DNA of 64,000 bases from Forficula auricularia (GCA_024734495.1 JALMQS010000128.1:21706632-21770631), one strand, 5' to 3'. Shown: positions 1 through 9,355, counted from the first letter of the stretch. Notes: generated from the letters alone by a model not told the origin. Made by a program: numbers and translations.

Positions 1-708
1 CGGCCCTCTTGCTAGCCAGGGGCACGCCCACTGGACCCCCAGCCCCACCCCCCGCATCATGCCCAGCCCCCGCCCCCACACCACCACCCCAACACTCCAT
101 TCCGCACCCCCCAACCCCCCTCTAGCACCCCACCACCGCCCCCACACCACAACCCGCAGCCCACCCACCTCGGACCCCGCACCCCATCCACCCCGTGCCC
201 TCCAACCCTGAGCATCACACCCCCGCCTAGCCCCCTGGACTCCACCCCGCACCCCGACCCTACTCCGCCTCACTCCTCACCCCACCCCCATTCCACCCCC
301 GCGCCCAGTTTTTGCATTTCTAGCCTTCTAGTGACCCACAGATTATGTATATAAAATTTGGTTGAGTTTGGCCCAAGAGAAAGAATTTTCATTTTTTGAC
401 ACCCCCCCCCCCATTTTGGGTGGTTAGTTTTTGCATTTCTAGCTCTCTAGAAGCCCAGAGATTATGTATACAAAATTTGGTTGAGTTTGCTCAAAGGGCA
501 AGAATTTACATTTTTTCACCCCCCCCCCTTTGGGTGGGTTTTTGGGGAAATTTTTTTAAACAAAAGTTGTCAGAAATCACATCCCCTACAACTTTGTTCA
601 TCATAAAATCTGCCGTAGGGTTAATAGTTTAGGAGTTATTTGATAATTTTCATTCGTGCGCCCCCCCCCCCCCCCAAACCCCCTTCTGGGTTCAAATATC
701 AAAACGTT
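1..708 (-). mobile_element. Non-autonomous Helitron, 3' end cut by window edge
   Basis: The element reads on the minus strand. Its 3' end begins left of the window: bases 1-17 match the terminal hairpin region of the fuller copy at 43949-45097 (cggccctcttgctag). It then contains a C-rich array (about 20-310) and two or three copies of a module containing ATTATGTATAyAAAATTTGG. Similarity to the fuller copy stops near 708, so the 5' end is missing. It has no Rep/helicase coding potential, and the proline- or glycine-rich frames here are artefacts of the C-rich array. The assignment rests on the better copy. Confidence 0.65.
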
Positions 709-928
709 ATATTTTATATTTACAAATAAATAATTTCATTTCTTTTGGAGAAACAAACAAATTGTATACATAATATGTGTTAATGTAAACAATTATTTTG
801 AAAAATGCCACCCCAAAATATGTCTCGCCCGGTGCGGACCGCCCCCCCCCCCCCCAAGCACGCCACTGCCCCTTAATACTTTTTTAAAAGGGAATCTAAT
901 TTACTATCAAAATAAATAAATATATATA
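709..928. other. AT-rich spacer with a hAT-like terminus
   Basis: There is no gene. A C-homopolymer run followed by AAGCACGCCACTG (about 856-868) resembles the right terminus of a hAT-type element (CAGTGGCG inverted), but no left partner was found. Bases 871-928 recur next to two other copies of the following MITE, so the repeat unit may extend leftwards. Confidence 0.4.
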
Positions 929-1115
929 GGGTGTTCCATTAAGAAATATAAAGTTACATATTGTTGCGCTTAAACGGAGCACCCTGTATACAAATGCATA
1001 TGGTACGTAGATGGACAATAATATATCATATAAATTATATTTGAAGTGTTTTTCTCTCTGACTTAAAATAAAAGAGTTATAAAGAGAGGACAGACCGATG
1101 AATCACCCTGTATAC
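929..1115 (+). mobile_element. MITE, 'AGGGTGTTCC' family, copy 1
   Basis: This unit of about 185 bp begins TATAGGGTGTTCCATTAAG and ends AATCACCCTGTATAC, giving short inverted ends (CAGGGTG / CACCCTG) next to TATA. It recurs inverted at 30173-30370 and, split by another insertion, at 30800-31468. The ends and TA-rich flanks suggest a Tc1/mariner-type MITE. No coding. Confidence 0.7.
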
Positions 1116-1519
1116 TTCGAAATACTCCCATTATAATAAATAATTTAAAATTTCACGGAGCCTATTCGAAAAAAAAATGAATATCCCTTTTCTTGGGAAA
1201 AAATACTTTTTATCATGGGGGTGTGAAGTTGATATTAACTAGATTTAGGCTGAGTTTTTTAATATTCAATTTAAAATTATTGTACATGAGGGTGTGGTAA
1301 AACTGAGTCAGAGTCCCTGTGACGTCACATGTAAACATTGCCCTCATTTTCGTTGCCAATAGAGTTCACCACCCTCTCTACCTCACCCTCCCCAAAATTT
1401 AAAACACTTCTAATATACACTGCTGTGCAAAAAAATCGGGCCATCAATAAAAAGTTTATTAAATAGCAAATTATTTTTAAAATTTTTACAAATAATCATG
1501 TAATTTGTTTTACTAACTC
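1116..1519. other. Intronic spacer with a perfect CRE palindrome
   Basis: No gene or repeat was recognised. TGACGTCA (CREB/ATF consensus) lies at 1320-1327. A pyrimidine-rich stretch lies at about 1360-1400. No function is claimed. Confidence 0.3.
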
Positions 1520-1695
1520 TTAAGCCTCCCATTCACACTTCAACTTGTTGTCCAGGTTCAAGTTGAACAGTGTATGGGCAGGTTGAGAGACCAAACCGAA
1601 GTGTTCAACCAGGTTGATGAATATCAAAACACTCTTGATAATTTTGGACGGAGCCTGGTTGGACAACAAGTTAAAATGTGTATGGGGGGCTTTAA
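1520..1695. mobile_element. Short TIR MITE (176 bp)
   Basis: Imperfect terminal inverted repeats of about 38 bp: the left arm starts TTAAGCCTCCCATTCACACT and the right arm ends GTGTATGGGGGGCTTTAA. CAACTTGTTGTCC on the left is mirrored by GGACAACAAGTT on the right. It is non-coding. TTAA/TTTAA flanks could be a TTA-type duplication, but I cannot fix the boundary. Confidence 0.65.
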
Positions 1696-1759
1696 ACTCA
1701 GATATTCAATAAATAATTTTTGAATTAAAAAAAAAAAAAAAATAAGTAAAATTAAATTA

Positions 1760-1905
1760 AAAGTTAACTGAAAGTAATGGAAGGCAGCCCCAGGGGTAGT
1801 GAAGAAAGAAAAAATGATCACACATCCAATAAAATACACCTTATTTGGATATGTGATAATTTTTTCTTTCCTCACTACCCCTGGGCTGCATTACTTTCAC
1901 TTAAA
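1760..1905. repeat. Foldback hairpin element
   Basis: Two arms of about 60 bp are inverted around an AT-rich centre (about 1830-1842). The left arm contains GCAGCCCCAGGGGTAGTGA (about 1784-1802) and the right arm TCACTACCCCTGGGCTGC. Open frames on both strands here mirror each other because of the palindrome and are not genes. Confidence 0.75.
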
Positions 1906-2277
1906 ATTTCTACCAATCCGTCTCTCTCCAGAGAAAATTTCGTGCAAAAAAATTAAAAATAACAATTACAAATTATCATACTTTCTCAATATCACTTTAC
2001 ATTTAAATAAAATATTAATAAAAGACCAAATTCCATTTGAAATATCAATAAAATGGATCGTTTTGAATTAAGCATCATTGATAGATAGAAAAATAAAATA
2101 TACAAAATGGATATTTCTGAAGTTCACCAGTTCAAATTGTGTGCCTAATTAATCAAGGGCTAAGTCAACAACAAGTGGCAAGTGTTTGTGTTGTGTTTAT
2201 GTTTTTTTTCATCATAGGCTCCACGAGGAGCGCTTGATGAAAGTCATGATTTAAAAAATAAACAAATAAATAAAAAC
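1906..2277. other. AT-rich intronic sequence with LINE-like 3' tail
   Basis: There is no gene. Bases about 2205-2275 (GGCTCCACGAGGAGCGCTTG followed by TAAAAAATAAACAAATAAATAAAAA-type repeats) look like the 3' end and tail of a non-LTR element. Too little is left to classify. Confidence 0.35.
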
Positions 2278-3126
2278 TTGCCCTCCAATCCGGTACATTG
2301 TTACGCAGATGACAGCACCCTACATAACGCCCCTGCATCGCATAAAAACCGTGCAGACATTGCCTCTTCAATTAATTTAGACTTATGCAAACTTAAAAAC
2401 TGGGGATCCCAAAACTTAGTTAACTTCAATGCAGGGAAAACTCAGTGTTGCCTTATTTCTAAGCGCGTCGACAGAAACCTCCCAAACATATCATTCGACT
2501 CAAACTCACTAGAATTCAGGGATAAAATTTCAATGCTAGGCGTAACTCTAGGGTCTGACCTTTCATGGAATGACCATATCTCAACCACTGCTAAAGCTGC
2601 AGCGCGCAAGCTTGGTCTCCTATTTAGGTCTTGACGCTGTTATACTCCCAGTCAACTTCTTATACTGTATAAGGCTCAAATTCGTCCCTGTCTCGAATAT
2701 GGCTCTCAACTGTGGAGGGGTGCCTCCAAGCATTCTCTTGCTACAATGGATGCAATTCAGAAGCGAGCAATTAAACTAATAGGAGACCCGGCTCTAACCA
2801 ACTCACTCGACTCTCTGGCTCACCGAAGAACCGTTTCTGCCCTTTCCCTGTACTACAGATACTATCACGGTGTCTGTTCAGTCGAGCTGAAATCAATTAT
2901 CCCCCCTAATGCCCTCTTTACGCGAAACACGCGGTTTTCTAACGCTCAGCACTCCTTTGCTGTCAAATTGGATAAAAGTCGAACAAGCGCTTTCGCCAAC
3001 TCTTTTATCCCTATGACCTCCAGAGACTGGAACTCGCTCCCTGCCACCATCTTTCCCGCGACTTATAACCTTCAGCTATTTAAGACCCGTATCCACAGAT
3101 ACCTTCGACCCCCGAACAACCCATAA
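2278..3126 (+). pseudogene. Non-LTR retrotransposon reverse transcriptase, C-terminal half, broken
   Basis: An open frame begins just upstream of the YADD catalytic motif (HCYADDSTLH near the start). It continues through conserved thumb-region signatures (NFNAGKTQ, SMLGVTLGSDLSWNDHI, QIRPCLEYGSQLWRGA, DAIQKRAIKLIGDP, SRDWNSLP) to a stop at 3124-3126. One in-frame TGA at 2632-2634 interrupts it; both halves are otherwise in the same frame. The fingers and the endonuclease are absent, so this is a 5'-truncated copy, the usual state of such elements. CR1/Jockey-superfamily type is likely. A related copy lies on the minus strand at 45.1-47.0 kb. It cannot be functional. Confidence 0.85.
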
Positions 3127-3230
3127 AATTCTTTCTTCTTTTCACGATGGAGGGGCCAACCCAGGCCTTTAGGGCTTGCACCTTTTTGGTGTAACTCCTT
3201 CTCTCATCATTATCATAAAAAAAAAAAAAA
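3127..3230 (+). repeat. 3' UTR and poly(A) tail of the LINE fragment
   Basis: About 90 bp of non-coding sequence with GCACCTTTTTGGTGTAACTCC follow the RT stop and end in an A-run at about 3217-3230. The minus-strand copy at 45.1 kb has the same GGTGCAACTTC tail motif. This fixes the 3' end of the element. Confidence 0.7.
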
Positions 3231-3479
3231 TAGAATAAAATATATAAATAAATAAATAAAACAAATATACAAAGTAATCCTGCCGAGAATATGTCAGAAA
3301 TCAAGTCCAGCCATGATCGTCGTCTAAAAACTCGCCAACCCGCTCTTACGCCTTTTTTTAGTAGTGTTCGCTTAAAGGAGGATTTAAATTCATTTAGAGC
3401 TAGACTCGTAATTTCCTCCGGAATTTTGTTAAAAGCGCACACCTTGACCCATGAATGTGTTGTGATATGCCTTTTCGAC

Positions 3480-3692
3480 ATGTTACATAAGTCTACGCGG
3501 AAGCATTAGGCTTATGTAATTACGGAAATAACAAAGCTTGGCCTGATTATAATTATATTTAAGCGATGAGTTTCTGATAATAAGGGCGGATGACTTATGA
3601 TCGAGAACCCTGTCACATCGTGCCTCTGTACTTATACTGAATAAACCTTGTATTAAATAATACATCTTGTTATAATCATTTACTACCCCCTC
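3480..3692 (+). repeat. Possible LTR remnant (Gypsy-like)
   Basis: Begins TGTTACATAAG, contains an AATAAA polyadenylation signal at about 3640 followed by TTGTATTAAATAATAC, and runs into the ACAATTGGCGCC array below. That order (TG start, AATAAA, ACA then TGGCGCC) resembles an LTR followed by a primer-binding site. There is no second LTR and no coding region, so this is tentative. Confidence 0.35.
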
Positions 3693-3785
3693 ACCCCTAG
3701 TATATTATAACAATTGGCGCCCCCACCCCTAGCCATATTATAACAATTGACGCCCTCGCCCCTAGCCATATTATAACAAATGAAG
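3693..3785. repeat. Three tandem 32-33 bp units with PBS-like core
   Basis: Units start at 3693, 3725 and 3758. Each reads CCCCTAGyyATATTATAAC followed by AATTGGCGCC or a decayed version of it. The repeated junction resembles an LTR end (ATAACA) fused to a TGGCGCC primer-binding site. On the minus strand the array is translated in frame onto the end of the LINE fragment at 3776-3984, which is a coincidence of adjacency. Confidence 0.75.
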
Positions 3786-3984
3786 CGTTTACCTTTTGTA
3801 AACGAAACCTCGGGATGGCAAGTTTATTCTTGAATCTAGTATCGAATTCATGCCTGTCACTATTCTTTGCAAACTCAGTAATATTCTTCTGCACATATAC
3901 CAAGCATTCGTAAATGTATAGGGATGCCACCGTCAGAATATTTATCTCTTTAAATTTTTCCCTAAGAGACATTTGTGAACCCAA
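3776..3984 (-). pseudogene. Non-LTR reverse transcriptase C-terminal fragment
   Basis: The minus-strand frame contains SLREKFKEINILTVASLYIY, then ECLVYVQKN, a DTRFKNK stretch and RLQKVNASF. This is the characteristic module after the RT domain of many insect LINEs (KLxILTxxSLYIYExLxYV, then H-x-xTR). Only about 65 residues remain; the upstream RT and the N..LP end are missing. It abuts the 32-bp tandem array. Confidence 0.6.
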
Positions 3985-4178
3985 ATTATAAGTACACTTT
4001 CAATAAGCAATAATTTCAATAATGTTTTGTTACTTGTAAAAAAATTTAAAATAATTTACTATTTAATAAAGTTTTTATTGGTGCCTCGATTTTTTTGCAC
4101 CGCAGTGTATTTATTTATTATGCTTATTATTATGCTGCTTATTATTTATTATGCTTATGTTGCGGAACCCTCGGTACC

Positions 4179-4413
4179 CAGAGGCGTAGCCACGGGGGGG
4201 GGGTCAGACCCCAAGGCTGGGGCTCATGGGATTAGTAACGGCATCGACAAACCGTTTTTTATGGCAAACTAACCTTAATTAAAATTATTTCATATGTTTA
4301 ATCAAGAATTATATTCATTTTTAATTTCTTGAAGTACCTATTTGTTTTAATAAAAAAAAAATTCCCACTAAATATTTTGTTTCGAGAATGAAAATTTTCT
4401 GGCTACGCTATTG
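4179..4413. mobile_element. hAT-type MITE (235 bp) with 8-bp TSD
   Basis: The termini CAGAGGCGTAGCCACGG and CTGGCTACGCTATTG are inverted repeats of hAT type. Flanking octamers TCGGTACC (4171-4178) and TCGGTATG (4414-4421) match at six positions, consistent with an aged 8-bp target duplication. The interior includes a G-run and is non-coding. The tandem units at 51.15-51.59 kb share its left part in inverse orientation. Confidence 0.7.
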
Positions 4414-4602
4414 TCGGTATGTGAGACCTTATCCCAATTGGCCGCTTTTTTACATTTCTTAATTTATTTTAAATATAATTCATATATTATTAAATTTGTA
4501 ATCTAATGTTCTTGATTTTATTAAATTGATAAATAAATAGTACCCACTCTGTGTATGAATATATCATTAATCGATAACTCTAATAAATTAATATCTTTTC
4601 AG

Positions 4603-4772
4603 GAGGATTGCCTTCAGGTGGTTGGGGCCGTGCTGAACCTCAAGAAGGAGCCCAAGTAACTCCTTATGCTGATCATTCTGCTCATAATGGAGCAGCACAC
4701 CCGATGATAAGCCAATATCACCGATCAAACTACAACAACCTTGTACAATCATACTCTATGCCCCATTCTTGG
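4603..4772 (+). CDS. shep: alan shepard/RBMS-type RNA-binding protein, internal C-terminal exon
   Basis: The exon follows a polypyrimidine acceptor (ATCTTTTCAG, AG at 4601-4602). Two bases finish a codon from the previous exon, then 56 codons follow: GLPSGGWGRAEPQEG ... QYHRSNYNNLVQSY ... SMPHSW. The donor is TGG|GTACAA (GT at 4773). Joined to exon 8569 it gives PHSW-MPQYTVMQP, matching the PSWM-Q-YIMQP block that I recall from the C-termini of vertebrate RBMS proteins and insect Shep. RBMS/Shep proteins bind AU-rich single-stranded RNA through two RRMs; insect Shep acts in neurons. The RRMs are not in this window. Reading through the donor adds VQSF and stops at 4785-4787. Confidence 0.75.
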
Positions 4773-4807
4773 GTACAAAGCTTTTAACTCTATTTATATA
4801 TATCTAC

Positions 4808-5437
4808 TAGGGTGGCCCTTATTTTGTGTATTTTCGAATTTTTATGCTCCCAGAGACTTATATGATTCAAAATAAATAAAAAAAAAACATCCCCCAAGTT
4901 CCAAGTCTCTATCTCAATTTTAACCTTTGCCGTACAATGATCTAAGTTTCCCATCTAAATAACATGGGCTTTTTGGCATTGAACGATCATTTTTTTATTC
5001 CGGCTAAAGTAATGGTTCAAAAATTTGAAACTCTAGACTTTATCCTCATAATACTAACTATCCTTCAGAATTTTTACGGATTTTTACCTATTATAATTTT
5101 GGAGTTACATCTAGATAAAATACTGCTATATCTTACCGTTAGTAAGTTATAGACTCCAAAATTATAATAGATAAATAAATGTAAAAATTCTGAAGTATAG
5201 CTACTATTATAAGGATAAAGTTTACAGAGTTTCAAATTTTTTGACCCATTACTTTTGCCTGAATGAAAAATTGATCGTTCAATGCCAAAAATCCGATGTT
5301 ATTTAGATCCTGTTCGGCAAAGGTTAAAATTGAGATAGAGACTTTAAACTAGGGAGATATTTTTTTTATTCATTTCGAACCATATGAGCTTCTGGTAGCA
5401 TAGAAATTCGGAAATTCCCAAAATAAAGGCCACCCTA
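4808..5437. mobile_element. 630-bp foldback element, 'TAGGGTGGCC' termini
   Basis: The ends TAGGGTGGCCCTTATTTT and AAAATAAAGGCCACCCTA are inverted. Inversion continues along nearly the whole element: TGGCATTGAACGATCA near 4974 pairs with TGATCGTTCAATGCCA near 5270, and TTATAATTTTGGAGT with ACTCCAAAATTATAA around 5092 and 5152. It is non-coding; the frames are mirror artefacts. It lies 35 bp after the splice donor of exon 4603-4772, so the pre-mRNA could form a long hairpin there. Confidence 0.85.
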
Positions 5438-5812
5438 ATATCCTACTTATATATCTATTACAAGCTTAGCTGATATCTAATACTTTTTTTTGTAAAATGG
5501 GATTTATTTCTGAGCTATAGGGAACTTTAAAGAACATGTTTGGTGTTATTCTTTTTCAAATTTATCGCTGTTTAATGGACTATTATTCCTAATATTTCCT
5601 ATTGTAGCATTCAACTAGATTCAATTATATTTAACTATATTTATATTTTCTCTCTTCATATTAAAATTTTTTCTTTCTTCTCTAATTTTAATTTAATTTT
5701 CTAATATTTTGATAGATTCCAAAGTAATATAATTAATATTTTAAACGAACATAATTCCTTATCTAGTTGGTTTCAGCCATATCTCATTAATATACCGTGT
5801 GTTCATTTTCAA
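5438..5812. other. AT-rich intron sequence, nothing recognised
   Basis: No open frame of note, no repeat ends and no RNA gene seen. Confidence 0.4.
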
Positions 5813-6058
5813 GTGCTAGTCCAAGAGCTGGTGACACATTTTGACTACGGATTTGACCCAACTAGCAATAATGCGTAATAGTACCCTCTATGATAGTTGT
5901 ACAGGAAATGGCCAGTCTGGCTGGCTGTAGCAGGTGGACCAGGTACTGCGCATGGTGTGAGTGCGGTAAAAAATACATATGTGTTAAAAAATATTTTTGA
6001 CCCACAATGAAATTATAAAAATTGTAATTTATAGTCAATTATAAACATAATAAATTCA

Positions 6059-6211
6059 GTTGAAAAGTTTTTGTTTTGCCGAGAGTAGCAGAGTTGTTGA
6101 TTCACAAAGAGAAACAAATAAATAATATATATATACAGATATATCATCTTGATATATATGTGTATATGTTTATTTGCATCAAGCAGAAGACAATCTCTTT
6201 GTTTCTCTTTG
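6059..6211 (+). mobile_element. Short hairpin retro-like element with exact 12-bp TSD
   Basis: Flanked by identical ATAATAAATTCA at 6047-6058 and 6212-6223. Starts GTTGAAAAGTTTTTGTTTTG, contains GCCGAGAGTAGCAGAG and AAAGAGAAACAAA, then an AT-rich centre, and ends with the inverted TTTGTTTCTCTTTG. Relatives: 32865-32979 (13-bp duplication), 50282-50949 (longer), 62505-62550 (fragment). Long exact duplications suggest target-primed insertion rather than cut-and-paste transposition. Confidence 0.75.
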
Positions 6212-6218
6212 ATAATAA

Positions 6219-6384
6219 ATTCACTCCAGGCCATTTGAGTGGTGGAACGTGGAACCAGACCACCCCAAAGTGTATTTTTACAACATGAAAAAAAATATTT
6301 TTGATGCTATTTTTTGAATGTTGTAAAAATACACTTTGGGTGGTCTGGTTCCACGTTCCACCACTCAAATGGTCTGGGGTGAAT
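6219..6384. repeat. Hairpin palindrome inside the larger inverted repeat
   Basis: Arms of about 75 bp: the left contains GGCCATTTGAGTGGTGGAAC and CCAGACCACCCCAAAGTGTA; the right is its reverse complement with TACACTTTGGGTGGTCTGG. A loop of about 25 bp lies near 6300. Non-coding. Confidence 0.8.
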
Positions 6385-6628
6385 ATATTATGTTTATAAT
6401 TGACTATAAATTATAATTTTTATAATTTCATTGTGGGTCAAAATTTTTTTTTAACACATATGTATTTTTTACCGCACTCACACCATGCGCAGTGCCTGGT
6501 CCACCTGCTATAGCCGGCCAGACTGGCCATTTCCTGTACAACTATCATAGACGGTACTATTACGCATTATTTCTAGTTGGGTCAAATCCGTAGTCAAAAT
6601 GTGTCACCAGCTCTTGGACTTTGGGCAT

Positions 6629-7382
6629 TATTGCTAACTTTGTTATTATTGGAGCTATGAAGTAAGTTAAATATTGCCTAACTCTAAGAGTATTTTAAGG
6701 TAATTGCAATGGTGGAAGCAGAAAAACAATTCAGTTCAAGATTTTAAGTTATTAAAAAAAAAATATTTTAATGGCACACTAATTAATTATACTTTGATAG
6801 ACAATTTGATTTTAAATAAGAAAATTTTAATAACTCGACAAAAAATATACACACACCTTTTTCAGAATATTGTTTGAAAATGTTAATTGTCAATGTTGAA
6901 ATTATTTATAGCCTGAAGTCCAAAATAATATTAGTTCAAAACATGTGGATTTAATAAAAAAAATACATAAACAAAAACAAAAAAATCTGAAATAATGAAG
7001 TTATTTATGTATTAAATTACGTATGAAAAAATATATATGTGCTTTAAGATTATATTCTCACTATCATTCTATTAATATTATTAGTAGAATCTTGCTATTA
7101 TTCCATATGTAATTTCACTATTTCAATAACTTCTATATTTCTTAATTTTTAATTATGACTTATTAAAACTTTTTTTGTTTAAAATCACATTTTCTATCAA
7201 AGTATAATAAAACATGTAGTGTTCCGTTTCAAAAAATTCGTTTTTGTTATGATGCGCAATTATTTTCATGTTTTCACCATTCCAAGTGTCTTAAACATTA
7301 GGTACTTGTTGTCTATTTAATTTACTTGGCAGCTCTATTAATAGCAAAGTTAGCATAGTGTGCACTTTAAAATGACACCATA
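6629..7382. other. AT-rich intron sequence, nothing recognised
   Basis: No gene, paired repeat end or RNA gene was found in these 750 bp. Confidence 0.4.
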
Positions 7383-7797
7383 TATACAGGGTCCTGCAAA
7401 ATGTATTAAACATTTTAAATGTATGCTAATAAATTCAGAAATAAAATAACTGAAAATATTCATCATTAACTAAATCAGGGCTTTTCATTTTCAAATTTTT
7501 CGAGCTAATATACACAATTTCGACACCAGAGTCATTTTGGCTTACCATTTACTTAGGAGTTACCACATAGCAAGAATAAGCAAACCTCAAGAGCTCTGTC
7601 GCTTTTAATTACAATAAATACCATCGGAGTAACGAGGAAGTGAAAATTTGATATTTTTGCTAATGGGGTCAAAATTTGTAGCCATGCCACTGCTTCCATC
7701 CTTGGTATTATTAAATATTTATTTACTTTTTATGTAATTCAAGTGATTAAAATTTTATAAGAAGCTTAAAATAATACATTTCGCTGGGCCCTGTATA
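7383..7797. mobile_element. TIR MITE (about 415 bp), 'ACAGGG' ends
   Basis: Left end TATACAGGGTCCTGCAAAAT and right end ATTTCGCTGGGCCCTGTATA are inverted repeats of about 25 bp. TA at both edges fits a Tc1/mariner-type MITE. The interior is AT-rich and non-coding. Confidence 0.65.
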
Positions 7798-7817
7798 AAC
7801 CAACAATGCTTACTTTT

Positions 7818-8433
7818 AACGAGGCTTGGGACAGCTTATCTATCTGGTTGATCTTCGAAAAAATCTTTTGTATTTCTCCAGAGCGATATAACGGCTGCCT
7901 ACTAAATTTTTTAATAAAAAAATTGTTAATAACTAGGTTAATAGGTTAATTTCGAATAAAAATCTTTGTTTTGATAAAATTTTAATAAAAAGAATATTAA
8001 GATTTTTTCTCATTATAAACACATTTATTTAATACAAAAACGATTTCAAGAAATAAGAGTTGGAATTCTACACTAGTGCTTTTGCTATATTCTTTTGTCT
8101 GCAAATAACTTTTTATTTTTACATTTATGAATAACTAATTAACTAGACTGTCAAATCTATTGAAAAATGTATCATTCGATTCATAAAAGTTGAATTATTG
8201 ATCTGTATAAATTTGTTGAAAATGTTATAATTCGGATAGAAGTTATAGCCCTTTTAAAAGCTCGGCCCATTTATTTCCATGTTAAAAGGACAATTTTCAA
8301 AAATTTATTTCTCGGTAATGGGACAGACGATCAACTACAAATTTCGGGAATAAATATTTAATGTATCAATGATTCGATGGTAAAAGTTTGAGAATTTTCT
8401 TATAAAAATGATAAAAAGTCATGAACCCCCTTA
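7818..8433 (+). mobile_element. TIR MITE, 'GGGACAGCTTATC' family, copy 1
   Basis: About 615 bp closely similar over its full length to 58439-59284, which has cleaner ends (TAAGGGAGTTCGGGACAG ... CTCCCTTA inverted). This copy's ends have decayed (TAACGAGGCTTGGGACAG ... GAACCCCCTTA). Non-coding. The second copy carries a SINE insertion. Confidence 0.75.
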
Positions 8434-8568
8434 AATATTTAATTAAAAATATCTGTACCCGAATATATTTATCTTATCATTTAATAAAACTCTGTAAATG
8501 TTTATTTTATACAATTTTTAAATGTTAATTTTGGAACACAAATTGATTTTATTCTGATTGTTTTATAG

Positions 8569-8709
8569 ATGCCGCAGTATACTGTAATGCAGCCTAATCC
8601 TCATATGCCACAAGTCGACATTTTGCACCAAGGGGATCAGTCCTCAATGCAGTATCTTCCTCAACTTACCGCTCATTTGTCCACTTTGCAATTGGGGCAA
8701 CCCACTTCG
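8569..8709 (+). CDS. shep: alan shepard/RBMS-type protein, penultimate coding exon
   Basis: The acceptor is TTTTATAG (AG 8567-8568) and the donor TCG|GTAAGA at 8710. It holds exactly 47 codons in phase 0 at both ends: MPQYTVMQPNPHMPQVD ... QSSMQYLPQLTAHLSTLQLG ... QPTS. The LTAHLSTLQLG block corresponds to the LTQQMNHLSLG-type block of RBMS proteins, followed by a TY/SY residue pair supplied by the next exon. The initial ATG is an internal codon, not a start. The region is low-complexity and not a folded domain; presumably it mediates protein contacts. Confidence 0.8.
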
Positions 8710-9157
8710 GTAAGATTTTTTTCTCACTACTTAAACATATAATAATACTCTATTAATTAATGATACATTTTTTTTTTTACAAAGCTTTTACTTATCAACT
8801 CACATTGTTCTTATGATGGTAAAATTTTGTAATCGAAATATCGACCACTTTCCGACAAGCTAGTGCTCTGAAATTTTGTAGACATGCATAAGTCGCGATG
8901 CAATAATCAACAATCCAAAATGGGGGAGGATCAAAAAATAGAAATTCTAAGTAGGCCTTTAGATCTATCACAACCAAAATTTGTACAGTTAGTCTGTGGG
9001 ACACTAGAAACTATTCATGGAAAAACCAACGGCCCAAAATATGGGAGATTTGACACGTCAGAAAAACAAATCTAAAAACTAGGGGCCGCACAAAGAAAAC
9101 TTTAAGACATTCGCTTCATGAAATAAAAATAATCCATTTTGAAAATGATTGTTTTTT
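8710..9157. other. Intron start with a decayed copy of the 'GTATACATAATCAGTGGG' module
   Basis: 8915-9035 (GGGGGAGGATCAAAAAATAG, then ACCAAAATTTGTACAGTTAG and GTGGGACACTAGAA) resembles, with many changes, the module found in the 'TTACCATAC' repeats and the Helitrons. No gene is seen; the two open frames crossing here are not supported. Confidence 0.4.
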
Positions 9158-9355
9158 ACTTTACCATACAGGGTATGGTCAAGTATTGTAATCGTGCATG
9201 AAAAAAGTGTTTTTTTTCCTTCTTTTATTCGAAATATCTCAAAAATGGCTCAAACTATTTCGATTAAAAAAATTGAGCGAAACCATGGCATTTCGCTCTA
9301 CAAAAAAGCTCTAATAAGTGAACATCGAAAAAATTATATTTTTCGAGATAATAAT
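9158..9355 (+). repeat. 'TTACCATAC' dispersed repeat, left part (split by BEL)
   Basis: Starts ACTTTACCATACAGGGTATG and runs to the BEL insertion point at CGAGATAATAAT; it continues at 16377. Other copies: 34309-34998 (+), 45752-46508 (-), 50950-51160 (-, partial), 52440-52783 (+, partial). The reassembled unit is about 700 bp and non-coding. Confidence 0.85.
9351..9355. repeat. BEL target-site duplication, left (ATAAT)
   Basis: ATAAT at 9351-9355 equals ATAAT at 16377-16381. A 5-bp duplication is usual for BEL/Pao elements. The uninterrupted site is seen in other copies of the host repeat (CGAGATAATAATTGTTTT). Confidence 0.9.

Larger units (their letters stand above)
5813..6628. mobile_element. 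Large inverted-repeat element containing two nested hairpins
   Basis: Left arm (about 5813-6058) and right arm (about 6385-6628) are inverted copies. CCAAGAGCTGGTGACACATTT on the left mirrors AAATGTGTCACCAGCTCTTGG on the right. TGACCCACAATGAAATTATA and its reverse lie at the inner ends. Between them sit a hairpin inserted with a 12-bp duplication (6059-6211) and another palindrome (6219-6384). No coding. The class is unknown. Confidence 0.8.

Noticed and set aside
1624..2071. Two mirror-image ORFs on opposite strands
   Set aside because: Their similar proteins result from the foldback palindrome at 1760-1905.
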